A DNA stretch of 19,300 nucleotides from an uncultured Clostridium sp. (GCA_948466265.1 CAOJZU010000025.1:1-19300); one strand, 5' to 3'. Shown: positions 1 through 8,108, counted from the first letter of the stretch. Made by a program: numbers and translations. Notes: generated from the sequence alone by a model not told the origin.

Positions 1-30
1 GTTATGACTTCAAGAAAACTAGACAGCAAA

Positions 31-125
31 GAAAATACATCTCTGCCTGGTCGTTAGAGATGTATTCTTAATTTTCTAAACATTTATAATGACACGCCAT
101 ATTTCTGTGGTCGCTCATCTTTGTT
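31..125 (-). ncRNA. small RNA, copy 1 (unidentified family)
   Basis: A perfectly spaced sigma-A promoter (132-160) should start a minus-strand transcript near 125. The transcript opens with AACAAAG, then a small hairpin around a CCACAGAA loop (about 84-118), an A/U-rich linker, and a strong hairpin at 31-69 (stem ACATCTCT/AGAGATGT, 11-nt loop) followed by a U-rich stretch (UAUUUUCUUU), which looks like an intrinsic terminator. The same arrangement recurs at 6927-7025 with sequence changes that keep the terminal stem paired. I do not recognise the family. It could be a free small RNA or the leader of a gene beyond the left edge. Confidence 0.6.
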
Positions 126-131
126 ATAATT

Positions 132-160
132 ATTATACTAAAGTTAGATAAAAAAGTCAA
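132..160 (-). promoter_or_regulatory. sigma-A promoter of small RNA copy 1
   Basis: On the minus strand, TTGACT and TATAAT are separated by exactly 17 nt. The likely start is an A near 125. The -35 end of the promoter lies just beyond the 3' end of the HAD gene. Confidence 0.75.
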
Positions 161-172
161 TTATTTTCAAAA

Positions 173-790
173 CTATTTTAGCATAGTCCCAATATCTCCT
201 CCGTAATTTACTTTTAAGTTCATTCTCTAATTGCCTAGAATTTAAAAATAATATTCCATCTATTCCTTGCTTTTTGGCCATATCTATATTTGCTTGATAA
301 TCATCTATAAATATTGTTTCTTTTACATTAATTTTTCCACTATTACTCTAAAAGTATCTGTATCTTGTTTTAATTTTTTTAATTCATATGAAAAAAATTT
401 TTCATCAAAAATATCTAAATCTGTATTATTTTTTAATATGTAATCAACCCATTCTTTTATATGGTCTGAAAGCAATATTAGCTTGTATTTACATTTTAAC
501 TTTTTAATGACTTCTAAAGTTCCTTGAACTGGTATATTTAGATTTTCTCTAATTATATCTTTCATATCTTGAATACTAATATTCCAATCTTGCCCATCTA
601 TTAACTTTGTTAAGTATTCCTTTTCTGTTATTTTACCTCTCATTGTCTCGAGGAATATATCATTGAGTTTTGCTTTTCTCTTCAAAAACTCATCTGATTT
701 AATTCCATATCTTTGTTCTACTAATTTATCTGTACCATGATATCCTGAAATTATTACTTCTGATAAGTCACATATAACATTCTTAATCAT
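173..790 (-). CDS. HAD-superfamily hydrolase, frame broken near the C-terminus
   Basis: Haloacid dehalogenase-like hydrolase. The N-terminus MIKNVICDLSEV carries the motif I nucleophile (Asp8), with the usual second Asp replaced by Ser. ILLSDH near residue 100 fits motif II, and IFIDDYQANI, found in another frame, is motif III/IV. The chosen ATG (788-790) follows GGAGG; an upstream TTG in frame is part of that ribosome binding site. The open frame stops at 323, but the next frame continues the family exactly (KLNVKETIFIDDY), so one A appears to be missing near 325-330. A second break at CCG (about 203) makes the last residues uncertain: the protein ends either near 173 or in the promoter region beyond. 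Substrate unknown. It lies 18 nt downstream of another HAD gene. Confidence 0.75.
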
Positions 791-808
791 TATTTCCTCC
801 AATTATTC

Positions 809-1576
809 TTACAATTTTATTACCTCATCTAATTCATTAAAACTAGAATTATCTGTTAATACAATATCAAAATTATCATTGTAATTTTTCAAATTTTCTT
901 CTATTTTTTTATCTAAAAATCCTACTGTTATTGTATTTTCTAACTTATCACTTGAAATCATACTTATATCCTCTATAAGGTCTCCTAATAATAATATATA
1001 TTCTTTATTATTTAATTTTTCTTTTAATTCCTTTGAAAATGAAATTTCATTTTTATTATATGGTGTGACATTACATATGTGATTTCCATTATCATTGTAA
1101 TAATTAGCATATAAATATATGTTATCATAATAACAATTATTAAATTTTAGATATTCTTCTAACACATTTCCTATGCTACATGATATAATTATAACTGGTA
1201 TATTATTATCGTTCATCTGCTTCAAGAAATTTTTAGCTCCTTCACGAAGTTTTAAATCTGTTTTTTGAACAGCCTTTTTAACTATATCATTATTAAAATT
1301 ACTTTGTTTTAGTAGTTGCATATAATCTTTAAATCTTTCTGAATAAGCTTTTTCCTTTACTTTCTTATGTTCATTATCATTTGGAAACGTTTTATCATGA
1401 ATTATATCATATTCCTTTTGAAAATTTTCTCCTAATAAATTAGAATAATATAATACTCTCCAACAACTTATACTATTTCCTTTTGTTAATGTTCTATCAA
1501 AATCAATTAGTACATAAAAATTATCTTTATCTAACTTAATATTATTTAACTTGTTTGAATTAATATATTTTTTCAT
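809..1576 (-). CDS. HAD hydrolase, phosphoserine phosphatase / pyrimidine 5'-nucleotidase-like
   Basis: About 255 residues. Motif I is complete: LIDFDRTLT with the catalytic pair Asp25 and Asp27. IIISCS is motif II with its Ser, and LLLGDLIEDISM is the motif IV acidic cluster. A roughly 70-residue helical cap sits between motifs I and II, as in C1-cap HAD-IB or UMPH-1-like enzymes; the DFDRTLT...S pattern resembles the latter. The start was set at the ATG at 1574-1576, which has AGGAG six bases upstream; the earlier in-frame ATG would overlap that site. It probably forms an operon with the HAD gene 18 nt downstream and perhaps with the PHP gene upstream (75-nt gap). It likely dephosphorylates a small phosphometabolite; the substrate cannot be read from sequence. 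Confidence 0.8.
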   Translation of the reverse strand: MKKYINSNKLNNIKLDKDNFYVLIDFDRTLTKGNSISCWRVLYYSNLLGENFQKEYDIIHDKTFPNDNEHKKVKEKAYSERFKDYMQLLKQSNFNNDIVKKAVQKTDLKLREGAKNFLKQMNDNNIPVIIISCSIGNVLEEYLKFNNCYYDNIYLYANYYNDNGNHICNVTPYNKNEISFSKELKEKLNNKEYILLLGDLIEDISMISSDKLENTITVGFLDKKIEENLKNYNDNFDIVLTDNSSFNELDEVIKL

Positions 1577-1651
1577 TTCTTCTCCTATCATAAAAATAGT
1601 TTATTACAAGTTCTATTCTTATATTTATATTCTATTTTATACTATACTTTT

Positions 1652-2530
1652 TTAACTATTTATCCATTCTTCAACTATATCTTTAGCAATATTTAAACTT
1701 TCTTTACCAATTCCTATTTTTATATCCGGTTTTCTATCCCCATGATAATCACTTCCACCACTAATATATAACTTATTTTTTCTAGCATATTCTACTAAAA
1801 TATCTTTTTTATTATCCTTTTCTGATGACGGATGAAAACACTCTATCCCATCTAGTTCTACTTCTTTTCTCAAATCATTTATAAAACCTATTGTATCTTC
1901 AAATTTATATTCAAATGGATGTGCTAAAAACGCTTTTCCTTCTGCCTTATGAATAATATCTACTACTTCTTTATATTTGGGTCTAAATTCTATATGATTC
2001 ATAAAATAGCTACTCTCTGGATTTGCTAAACCTTTTCTAAAAAATATACTAAATGATTCTGTAAATTCTCCTAATATTTGACGATTTTCTTTATGTTTCA
2101 TTACTTCTTCATAAATAGATATTTCTACATAGTCAGATACTCTTTTAGGTTTTACTATACTACTTTCATCATATATAAGTCTATGTTTGTCGCATATATC
2201 AAGCAATCTTTTATAGCATACCTCTTGTTGTTCTCTCAATTTTTCCTCTGAATAATATCTTGCACGCCATTCATTTATTATAGCAATATTTATACCATAA
2301 GCTAATATTTCAATACTTCTATTTTGAAATACTGCATGTAATTCTGCACCCTTTATAATTTTACCACTAAAAATCTTGTTGTTTTTTAGTGCTTCATCTT
2401 CATATTGCCAGCAAGTATCATGGTCTGTTATTGAAATATATTCTAATCTTCTCTCTTCACACATTTTTAGTACTTCGTATGCAGTTTTATCTCCATCTGA
2501 ATATATTGTGTGCATATGTAAATCTATCAT
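1652..2530 (-). CDS. PHP-domain metal-dependent phosphoesterase
   Basis: 292 residues, a stand-alone PHP domain. Metal ligands are all visible: HMH at 5-7, TDHD at 35-38, Glu63 in GAELHA, His204 in LAHPFEY, and SDYHG at 260-264. An insertion of about 100 residues (roughly 85-190) separates the N- and C-terminal parts of the barrel. The family includes histidinol phosphatase, YciV/RNase AM-type 5'-3' exoribonucleases and phosphatases of 3',5'-bisphosphates; the HMHTIYSDGD start is closest to the YciV-like group. An AGGAGG site precedes the ATG. It is 34 nt downstream of a 68-residue gene and probably co-transcribed with it and with the two HAD genes, making a small cluster of phosphate-removing enzymes. 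Confidence 0.85.
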   Translation of the reverse strand: MIDLHMHTIYSDGDKTAYEVLKMCEERRLEYISITDHDTCWQYEDEALKNNKIFSGKIIKGAELHAVFQNRSIEILAYGINIAIINEWRARYYSEEKLREQQEVCYKRLLDICDKHRLIYDESSIVKPKRVSDYVEISIYEEVMKHKENRQILGEFTESFSIFFRKGLANPESSYFMNHIEFRPKYKEVVDIIHKAEGKAFLAHPFEYKFEDTIGFINDLRKEVELDGIECFHPSSEKDNKKDILVEYARKNKLYISGGSDYHGDRKPDIKIGIGKESLNIAKDIVEEWINS

Positions 2531-2564
2531 AAACTATGCCTCCTATTACTTGATATAATTTATA

Positions 2565-2771
2565 TCACAAATCTCCCTTTATTTCAACATCATAAAATTT
2601 TATAAATAAATTTCTTTGTGCTACTGCATCATACATATCCATTCTTGCTTTTTCAAATTTGCAAAAATACCTTTTTAATTCTTCATCCTTTACTTCTTCT
2701 TTTGTTTTTAATAATTTATTACTTATTTGTTCGATTTCTCCAATCGAATCTAAAATTCTTTGATTTATCAT
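2565..2771 (-). CDS. hypothetical 68-residue protein
   Basis: Short, charged, largely helical protein (EIEQISNKLLKTKEEVKDEE, then a C-terminal IKFYDVEIKGDL). It has no signal peptide or membrane segment. GAGGATG lies upstream of the ATG, and the gene sits just ahead of the PHP gene, so it is likely translated and co-transcribed with it. I do not recognise the family. Confidence 0.55.
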   Translation of the reverse strand: MINQRILDSIGEIEQISNKLLKTKEEVKDEELKRYFCKFEKARMDMYDAVAQRNLFIKFYDVEIKGDL

Positions 2772-2814
2772 AAAATCATCCTCGCTTTCTTTAATTAATT
2801 TTGGGTATAAAAAT

Positions 2815-2843
2815 AGAAGGCAATAAATTATTAATTGTCTTCT
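2815..2843 (-). terminator. probable intrinsic terminator
   Basis: Ten-base arms (AGAAGGCAAT at 2815-2824 and ATTGTCTTCT at 2834-2843) form a hairpin with a single A-C mismatch on the minus strand. It is followed there by AUUUUUAUA and lies downstream of the 508-residue membrane-protein gene. It separates that operon from the PHP/HAD cluster. Confidence 0.5.
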
Positions 2844-2917
2844 ATTCTAAATTTTATTTAATTTGATATCTTCAATACTAATTATAAGCTAATTCAACTA
2901 TTTTTCACACACTTTTA

Positions 2918-4444
2918 TTAATTTATTATCTGTTTTATATCTATTATTAACTGCATTATTGGTTTTGCTATATCAAATATATATATTATAAAATTAAATT
3001 TTTTTAATATGCATAGAGCCAAAAATGTACTAATAATCATACCAATCCATAGAATCTTATAACTTTTCCTTAACTTTTGAATCATCTTTAAGTTTTCAAT
3101 ATATGCTTTATCATTACAAAATATATCATTAATGTCATTTTCATCTAAAAAATCTTTATAAGAATCCTTTAGTTGAATATATTCTTTTTTATATATACTT
3201 ATTTTAAAATCAACCTCTCGTAAAGAAATATATAAATATACAAAAGATCCCAATAATATCCAACAACAAATAGCAACAATATCATCAGTAAAGATATTGT
3301 CTAAATTTCCTTCTGAAATAATGTTAGCAAGTATCGTACCTATTATAAAAGTTAAAAATGTAGCTATATTCTTTTTTAAGTTATTAACAAAATCTATAAT
3401 AATTTCACTACTTTCTTTAATGCTTTTGTTAATAAATTCAATTGCCTTGTTCTTCAAGTCTATATATTGTTTTACATTCTCTTTTAAGTATAAGTCATAA
3501 TTAGACTTTATAGAAGCTAATGTTTTCTTATCTATATCTAGTATGTCGGAATATTTACAATGAATACTTATTATATTTCTTGCTAAGCTCATTTTATCTG
3601 CAATGTTTCCATCATTCACACACCAATAGTAAATGTTAAACAGCTCTTCATAATTCTCTTTATACTCAAACTTATTTAGCATTATTATATAATCTCTATT
3701 TTTATATCCATTTAATTTCAAATGTAATTCATCATCTTGAAATGTTGCAATATTAGATAGATATACTAATGACAGAATTATTTTTAACTTAGAAAATAGC
3801 TCTTTCATTTGTGAATTTAAATATACTCTTTGAAAATAGAAGTCTTCTGGTATTAACTTATATTCTCCCATATGTAAAAAATTTGATACTTCTTTGAATT
3901 TTTCTATTTTCTCACTTCTGTTATATTCTTCAGTTTCTAAATCAATATCTTCATTTAACATAGTTATCGTTTTGGTAAGAAAATTATAATTGTTATCATA
4001 ATTTATAAATACAATTTCTTGATGCATATTTAAAATTTCACTAAAAAATTTCATTATTGTATATATATCTTTTTTTATTAAATTCTTACTAAATGACTCA
4101 AAGGAGTATATTGATACCTTCTTGCTCTCTTTCGACTTAGAAATTTTTAAATGTACTTCTATCAAATATTCTGGATCACTATTTTCTTCAATAAATGTAT
4201 TATAACGGTTATCTGTTTCAGCTTTTTGGTTAGTTAATACTATCGAATCTCCTGATACATTTGAAAATTCAAGATTAACAACATCTCTAGCAGGAAATTT
4301 TTTTAGGAAATCTATAATTTCATTAATACTTGGTACTTTATCACTATTAATTTGATAATGACATTCTACATTCATTAAATTATCTACAATATCAATTTGT
4401 TTAGATAATCTAAACAAATGCATTAACTCATTTAATAGATTCAT
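2918..4444 (-). CDS. large protein with C-terminal membrane domain, unknown function
   Basis: 508 residues. Roughly the first 350 look soluble: charged, alpha/beta then long helices, ending in a coiled-coil-like stretch (about 315-355). Four hydrophobic segments follow: about 362-382 (ATFLTFIIGTILANI), 390-410 (AICCWILLGSFVYLYI), 463-482 (ILWIGMIISTFLALCI) and 484-503 (FNFIIYIFDIAKPIMQLII). A charged loop of about 55 residues lies between the second and third. There is no signal peptide. AAGGAG precedes the ATG, and the gene starts 21 nt after the 355-residue gene, so the two are almost certainly co-expressed. I do not recognise a family. A soluble sensor plus membrane-effector architecture is common in phage-defence systems, but that function is inference. 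Confidence 0.8.
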   Translation of the reverse strand: MNLLNELMHLFRLSKQIDIVDNLMNVECHYQINSDKVPSINEIIDFLKKFPARDVVNLEFSNVSGDSIVLTNQKAETDNRYNTFIEENSDPEYLIEVHLKISKSKESKKVSIYSFESFSKNLIKKDIYTIMKFFSEILNMHQEIVFINYDNNYNFLTKTITMLNEDIDLETEEYNRSEKIEKFKEVSNFLHMGEYKLIPEDFYFQRVYLNSQMKELFSKLKIILSLVYLSNIATFQDDELHLKLNGYKNRDYIIMLNKFEYKENYEELFNIYYWCVNDGNIADKMSLARNIISIHCKYSDILDIDKKTLASIKSNYDLYLKENVKQYIDLKNKAIEFINKSIKESSEIIIDFVNNLKKNIATFLTFIIGTILANIISEGNLDNIFTDDIVAICCWILLGSFVYLYISLREVDFKISIYKKEYIQLKDSYKDFLDENDINDIFCNDKAYIENLKMIQKLRKSYKILWIGMIISTFLALCILKKFNFIIYIFDIAKPIMQLIIDIKQIIN

Positions 4445-4465
4445 ATTAACTCCTTACATTACTAA

Positions 4466-5533
4466 TTACAAAAACGCTTCATATATCTCTTTATTATTTT
4501 CTTCAGTATCTTTTATTTTTATACTTAAATATTTTTGCCCATTTTCTTCATATGACCTCAATGTATTTCTTAAATCCTCAATGCTATCAGTTATATTTAG
4601 TTGTATTCCTGTATTTATATTATATACCTTTTTTATTCTAGCTGTTACTTCTTTTTGTATAACATTGAATTGTCTTTCAAATTTTTTCTTTTCCGGTAAT
4701 TCTCTTAAAGAAGAAACAAAGTTTCCATATACTTCTTCAATTATGTTTTCAGGTCTATAATTATTAAATAAATTCTCCATCATATTATCATAATCAAAGA
4801 AATCTTGACTTCTAAAATAAGTTACTAGTCCGTTTCTTAAACATACAAAATCTTGTGGTGAACTTTTCTTTATATTTGCTGATAATGCTTTATCTATTTG
4901 TTCAAACGCTCTCTTTGTATTTTGGTCATCCCTTGTTATTGGATCTATTTCTAAAAAACCATCTGTCCAATATTTGGCTCCTGTATTAGAAAATACTCGT
5001 ATTTCGCTAATACAAAGTTCATTATTTTCTTCAATTGATATTCTAAATAAGCATGACTTCCATAACTTACCATTTTCTCCCTCAATACCATAATGCTTAT
5101 CCAATGTTGTATCATCATAAAATACTTTATTTTCAATTTTTGCAATTAGAAAAATATATTCCTCTGTATTTTCATCATATAAAACTGATTGTATTAAACT
5201 GCCTTTTTGTATTCTAGTTTTCAATTTATCTACAGTATTTTGTGCCTCCATTTCTTTTGCCAATAGTCTATTAGCATTTTTATTAAAATTACTATTAATA
5301 ACTTCATCTTTTTTATTATCCTTTATAATTTCTTTTACTATTGCATTAATAGAATTAATAACTTGCGTATTATCTTCCCTTATTTGATATAACCTAACTG
5401 TTTTATTTATACTTATAAACTCTATTGTTTCTACAATAAACTGATTGAAAAGTCCTCTAATATCCTTTTGTTCTATTGTTTCATCTATATTGTTAAGTAT
5501 ATGAAGTGTATTAGCTAATATTTTCATTGACAT
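4466..5533 (-). CDS. hypothetical protein, possibly nucleoid-associated (NdpA-like)
   Basis: 355 residues, soluble, with no membrane segment. It runs from an N-terminal helical part (ILANTLHILNNIDETIEQ) through a central alpha/beta core (IQKGSLIQSVLYDEN, then IFLIAKIENKVFYDD) to a charged helical C-terminus. The core is faintly reminiscent of NdpA/YejK-type nucleoid-associated proteins, which have a similar 'sG-Lvqsl...yyllvk' stretch; this is a weak resemblance from memory. The start has a strong AGGAGG site, and an extended -10 (5558-5566) lies just upstream. It is the first gene of an operon with the membrane protein at 2918-4444. An HMM search is needed to decide the family. Confidence 0.75.
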   Translation of the reverse strand: MSMKILANTLHILNNIDETIEQKDIRGLFNQFIVETIEFISINKTVRLYQIREDNTQVINSINAIVKEIIKDNKKDEVINSNFNKNANRLLAKEMEAQNTVDKLKTRIQKGSLIQSVLYDENTEEYIFLIAKIENKVFYDDTTLDKHYGIEGENGKLWKSCLFRISIEENNELCISEIRVFSNTGAKYWTDGFLEIDPITRDDQNTKRAFEQIDKALSANIKKSSPQDFVCLRNGLVTYFRSQDFFDYDNMMENLFNNYRPENIIEEVYGNFVSSLRELPEKKKFERQFNVIQKEVTARIKKVYNINTGIQLNITDSIEDLRNTLRSYEENGQKYLSIKIKDTEENNKEIYEAFL

Positions 5534-5557
5534 TTTTATTCCTCCTAATTACAATTA

Positions 5558-5566
5558 ATTATATCA
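5558..5566 (-). promoter_or_regulatory. extended -10 promoter of the two-gene operon
   Basis: Minus strand TGATATAAT, an extended -10 (TGnTATAAT), lies about 25 nt upstream of the 4466-5533 start codon. No good -35 is found at 17 nt, which is acceptable for extended -10 promoters. Confidence 0.45.
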
Positions 5567-5619
5567 TATTTTGTCAAGTTTTAGAAGAAAATATTTTAAT
5601 CAATTTTTATCATGTCTTT

Positions 5620-6450
5620 TTATGCATCCAATTCTTTTATTTCTTTTGCATTTTTATTAGAAATCACTTTCTTTCCTGTTTCTTTTTCTAATTGCTCTCT
5701 AGCAATTTTAGCAATATTTCCACCTTTTTCTACTGATTGTTCTGCGCCTTTAAATCCTTGTGCATTTGTACTTTTGGATATCTCAGTTGATGATGTTTCT
5801 GCAAGCATATTTAAAACTAATTCCATATTAGTCATATTATCACGTAAGTTTTCTTTTTTCAAACCTTTTAAGTTTTTGTATTCCTTTATGGTATGTCCAC
5901 TCCAAACTTGAGTCAAAATATTAGTTAATATTGCAAAATCTGTACTTTTATCTATGCCAACTCTCTTTAATTCATCTGTAAATTCTTTTCTTATATCAAT
6001 AGTCTTTAATCTTTGATTTATCCATTCTTCTGAATATCCCTTTTTTCTATATGTATCTAATGCCCTGCTTATTGCGATTTCTGGATCATATGTTTCATCT
6101 ATTCTTTCTCTTCCTACTTGTGCTAGCCATAGTTTGAAAGGCTCTGCTTTTTTAGATGGAATTGATTGTATTAGTCTTAAAATTTGCTCTGTATTCATTA
6201 CATCAGTATCCCTTAATTTTCCATCATTTGCCCTCATTTTCAACTGGTAACAATTTGTTACCAGTTCACTTCCTTCTTGATTCAACCTCATCTTCAGAGT
6301 TTTCCAATATTTTCTTCCTGCTTGATAATCATTATCTGTTAAAACTGCAACAATATCTACTACTGAAAAATACCAGTTTTCTTCTTCTCTATTCCACTGT
6401 GCTCTAATTTTTTTATCTTCAAACAGTTTTAGGCTATTATTTTCTTCCAT
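5620..6450 (-). CDS. Bro-N domain protein (phage antirepressor / DinD-like)
   Basis: 276 residues from the chosen ATG (6448-6450), which has AGAGG upstream; the open frame extends further 5' but without a ribosome binding site. The N-terminus has the BRO pattern: SLKLFEDKKIRAQWN, then WYFSVVDIVAVLT and GRKYWKTLKMRLNQEGSELV. It is followed by the conserved SIPSKKAEPFKLWLAQVGRERI block near residue 110 and GLKKENLRDNMTNMELVLNM near 205. Such proteins occur as phage antirepressors and as chromosomal DinD-like genes responding to DNA damage; they probably bind DNA. There are no other phage structural genes nearby. Whether it belongs functionally with the neighbouring membrane-protein operon (86 nt away, same strand) is unknown. 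Confidence 0.85.
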   Translation of the reverse strand: MEENNSLKLFEDKKIRAQWNREEENWYFSVVDIVAVLTDNDYQAGRKYWKTLKMRLNQEGSELVTNCYQLKMRANDGKLRDTDVMNTEQILRLIQSIPSKKAEPFKLWLAQVGRERIDETYDPEIAISRALDTYRKKGYSEEWINQRLKTIDIRKEFTDELKRVGIDKSTDFAILTNILTQVWSGHTIKEYKNLKGLKKENLRDNMTNMELVLNMLAETSSTEISKSTNAQGFKGAEQSVEKGGNIAKIAREQLEKETGKKVISNKNAKEIKELDA

Positions 6451-6602
6451 CTTGTACCTCTTCTCTAATTTCAAGTATTCTACTTTTCCTAGCAACTCTA
6501 AATTCTCTATTTTCATATTTATATCATATTTCGAGCATATTTTCAATAGTTTTTTACGAATTTTTGTTCTTTTGTTTTAGGCATTATATTTTTTATATGT
6601 AT

Positions 6603-6875
6603 CTATATCTCCACCTTACACTCTACCTCATACACAAACTCGTCTCTTATCACATAGCCTGTCCTTTTTTCTCCAATTCTTGTAACATAGCCATTGCTTA
6701 CCTGCTCCCTCACAAATTCAAACCTACTATATCTATTCTCTTTCTTGGGTCCATTATAGATGTAATTATGCCTGATTCTAAATCTGCTGTTACGTCTTGC
6801 ACATAACCGGAGTCTCCTTCCATCTGTAATATTTATCACTTCTTTGTGCTTAAAATCTAACCCTTTTGTTCCCAT
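6603..6875 (-). CDS. YlmC/YmxH-like sporulation protein, frame disrupted
   Basis: The start MGTKGLDFKHKEVINITDGRRL matches the PRC-barrel YlmC/YmxH family ('keVInv.dGrrLG.v.D'). The expected continuation GYVQDVTADLESGIITSI is in the next frame, reached by removing one base at ACCGG (6808-6810). That frame would stop at 6710. The original frame again gives plausible late family sequence (GPKKENRY...VTRIGEK), so a second compensating indel near 6755-6765 is likely, or the gene is truly decayed. A GAGGGGG site precedes the chosen ATG and lies in the arm of a perfect palindrome (6887-6912). These small proteins are sporulation-associated in Bacillus and Clostridia, consistent with sigG nearby. 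Confidence 0.55.
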   Translation of the reverse strand: MGTKGLDFKHKEVINITDGRRLRLCARRNSRFRIRHNYIYNGPKKENRYSRFEFVREQVSNGYVTRIGEKRTGYVIRDEFVYEVECKVEI

Positions 6876-6886
6876 ATAAAAATACC

Positions 6887-6912
6887 CCCTCAAGCATATA
6901 TATGCTTGAGGG
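6887..6912 (-). promoter_or_regulatory. perfect 26-nt palindrome overlapping the ylmC-like ribosome binding site
   Basis: The arms CCCTCAAGCATAT and ATATGCTTGAGGG are exact complements. On the minus strand the 3' arm supplies the GAGGG of the ribosome binding site and is followed by GGUAUUUUUAU. It could sequester translation of the ylmC-like gene, act as a second terminator behind the small RNA at 6927-7025, or both. Confidence 0.6.
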
Positions 6913-6926
6913 CTTGGGTATTATAC

Positions 6927-7025
6927 AAAAGTACATCTCTGCTTGACTGTTAGAGATGCACTTTTAATTTAAATTTAAACTCAAACTTTAACAGCACGCC
7001 ACTTCTGTGGTTGCTCGCCTTTGTT
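6927..7025 (-). ncRNA. small RNA, copy 2 (unidentified family)
   Basis: Homologous to 31-125 and offset by exactly 6,900 bp. The transcript should begin near 7025 with AACAAAGG. It folds AGCA/UGCU and CCAC/GUGG around an AGAA loop, then has an A/U linker and a terminal hairpin at 6927-6965. The terminal arms (AAAAGTGCATCTCT and AGAGATGTACTTTT on the minus strand) give 14 pairs including one G-U, followed by U-rich sequence. Compared with copy 1, the outer stem differs on both arms while staying paired (for example a G-C against an A-U pair), which argues for a selected RNA structure. Family not recognised. Confidence 0.65.
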
Positions 7026-7031
7026 ATATTT

Positions 7032-7060
7032 ATAATACTAAAATTGGATTAGAATGTCAA
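7032..7060 (-). promoter_or_regulatory. sigma-A promoter of small RNA copy 2
   Basis: TTGACA and TATTAT on the minus strand are separated by exactly 17 nt. The -35 is a full consensus match. Position and spacing mirror the promoter of copy 1. Confidence 0.8.
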
Positions 7061-7155
7061 TTGTTTATACCTATTTTATCAAATGTTAATTTATCTATTA
7101 TAAATACGATTAAACTCTTTATTTATAATTAGAGTATTATCACAAAGCCATGTTT

Positions 7156-7186
7156 AGTGGTATGTGCAATTTTTTTACATACCACT
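7156..7186. terminator. strong hairpin downstream of the metallophosphoesterase gene
   Basis: AGTGGTATGT and ACATACCACT form a 10-bp perfect stem with an 11-nt T-rich loop. There is no clear U-run on the minus strand after it, so termination is a guess. The rest of 7061-7243 shows only A/T-rich sequence. Confidence 0.4.
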
Positions 7187-7243
7187 TTCTCATCCAATTC
7201 GCCTTTTTTAAATATATTACTTAAATATTTTGTAATAGATGTT

Positions 7244-8068
7244 CTATATCTTCAAATGCCTTTCCTTTACATCTATATTTTTTTCTTCCAAATCTACTTC
7301 AAAATAAACTCCATCTGGGGTAACTCCATCGCCATTAATATTCTCTGTTAACGAGCCTACAACATAATAACTTATTCCATCTTCTACTATCCTTTTTGTC
7401 CAATGCTGATGTCCTGAAAAAAGTGCTATCAAATTTTTATCTTTTTTTAATATCTCTTTTACTTCTTTTCTGTTTCCCAAAAGAGCATGCTCTGGTGCTC
7501 TTCCAAACCACCAATTTCCTTCCATATCATCTTCTGCAATTCCAAAATGATTAAACACAAGAACTGGAAGTTTATTTTTTTCCAAATCTCTTTTTAACCA
7601 TTTTAAATCTTCATTTGATATAAACTGTGTCTTAAATATTCCACCACTTTCTACACCTAGGTTTGTATTTACATCTAAGCCTAAAAATACAAAGTGATAT
7701 CCTAATAAATCCATTGAAAAAGTAGAATGTTCATATCCCATAACTTGCTCTACTTCTTTTCTTGAACTCATTGAACGTAAATCATGATTGCCTGCTAGTG
7801 AATAAAATTTTCGTTTTATCTTCTTTAAAATATCCCAAATAAAGTTTAAATTAATAATATCCTTATCATGGTCATTAAAATCTTCTACCAAATCTCCCAA
7901 ATTAATAACTATATCTGGTTTTATCTCGTTATTAATCTTTTCTATTAACTCTTCTAGCAATGGAACAGCATAATGCATTAATTTTCTGTCTATTATTGAT
8001 CCATTATTTACTGGCTTTTCTGGTGCATAATGAATATCTGAAAATATAACTAACTTACATTTTTTCAT
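7244..8068 (-). CDS. calcineurin-like metallophosphoesterase
   Basis: 274 residues with the full metallophosphoesterase signature in order: SDIH (Asp11, His13), LGDLVED (Asp59), AGNHD (Asn94, His95), FNHFG near 176, and SGHQHW near 222. These hold a two-metal centre for phosphomonoester or phosphodiester hydrolysis. There is no signal peptide, so it is cytoplasmic. It has its own sigma-A-like promoter (8109-8137), an AAAGGAG site, and appears monocistronic. Members range from cyclic-nucleotide phosphodiesterases to 3',5'-cAMP/ADP-ribose-type hydrolases; the substrate cannot be told here. Confidence 0.9.
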   Translation of the reverse strand: MKKCKLVIFSDIHYAPEKPVNNGSIIDRKLMHYAVPLLEELIEKINNEIKPDIVINLGDLVEDFNDHDKDIINLNFIWDILKKIKRKFYSLAGNHDLRSMSSRKEVEQVMGYEHSTFSMDLLGYHFVFLGLDVNTNLGVESGGIFKTQFISNEDLKWLKRDLEKNKLPVLVFNHFGIAEDDMEGNWWFGRAPEHALLGNRKEVKEILKKDKNLIALFSGHQHWTKRIVEDGISYYVVGSLTENINGDGVTPDGVYFEVDLEEKNIDVKERHLKI

Positions 8069-8108
8069 AAGAAACTCCTTTATGTCACTTTTGTCAAATT
8101 ATATTTTT

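Noticed and set aside
5612..5911. Plus-strand open frames opposite the Bro-N, folC, PHP and surface-protein genes
   Set aside because: They are antisense shadows of well-supported minus-strand genes, lack ribosome binding sites and have no family-like sequence.
31..7025. The two repeats as attachment sites of an integrative element
   Set aside because: The copies are diverged along their length, carry full promoters and terminators, and no integrase, recombinase or tRNA is present. They behave as RNA genes.
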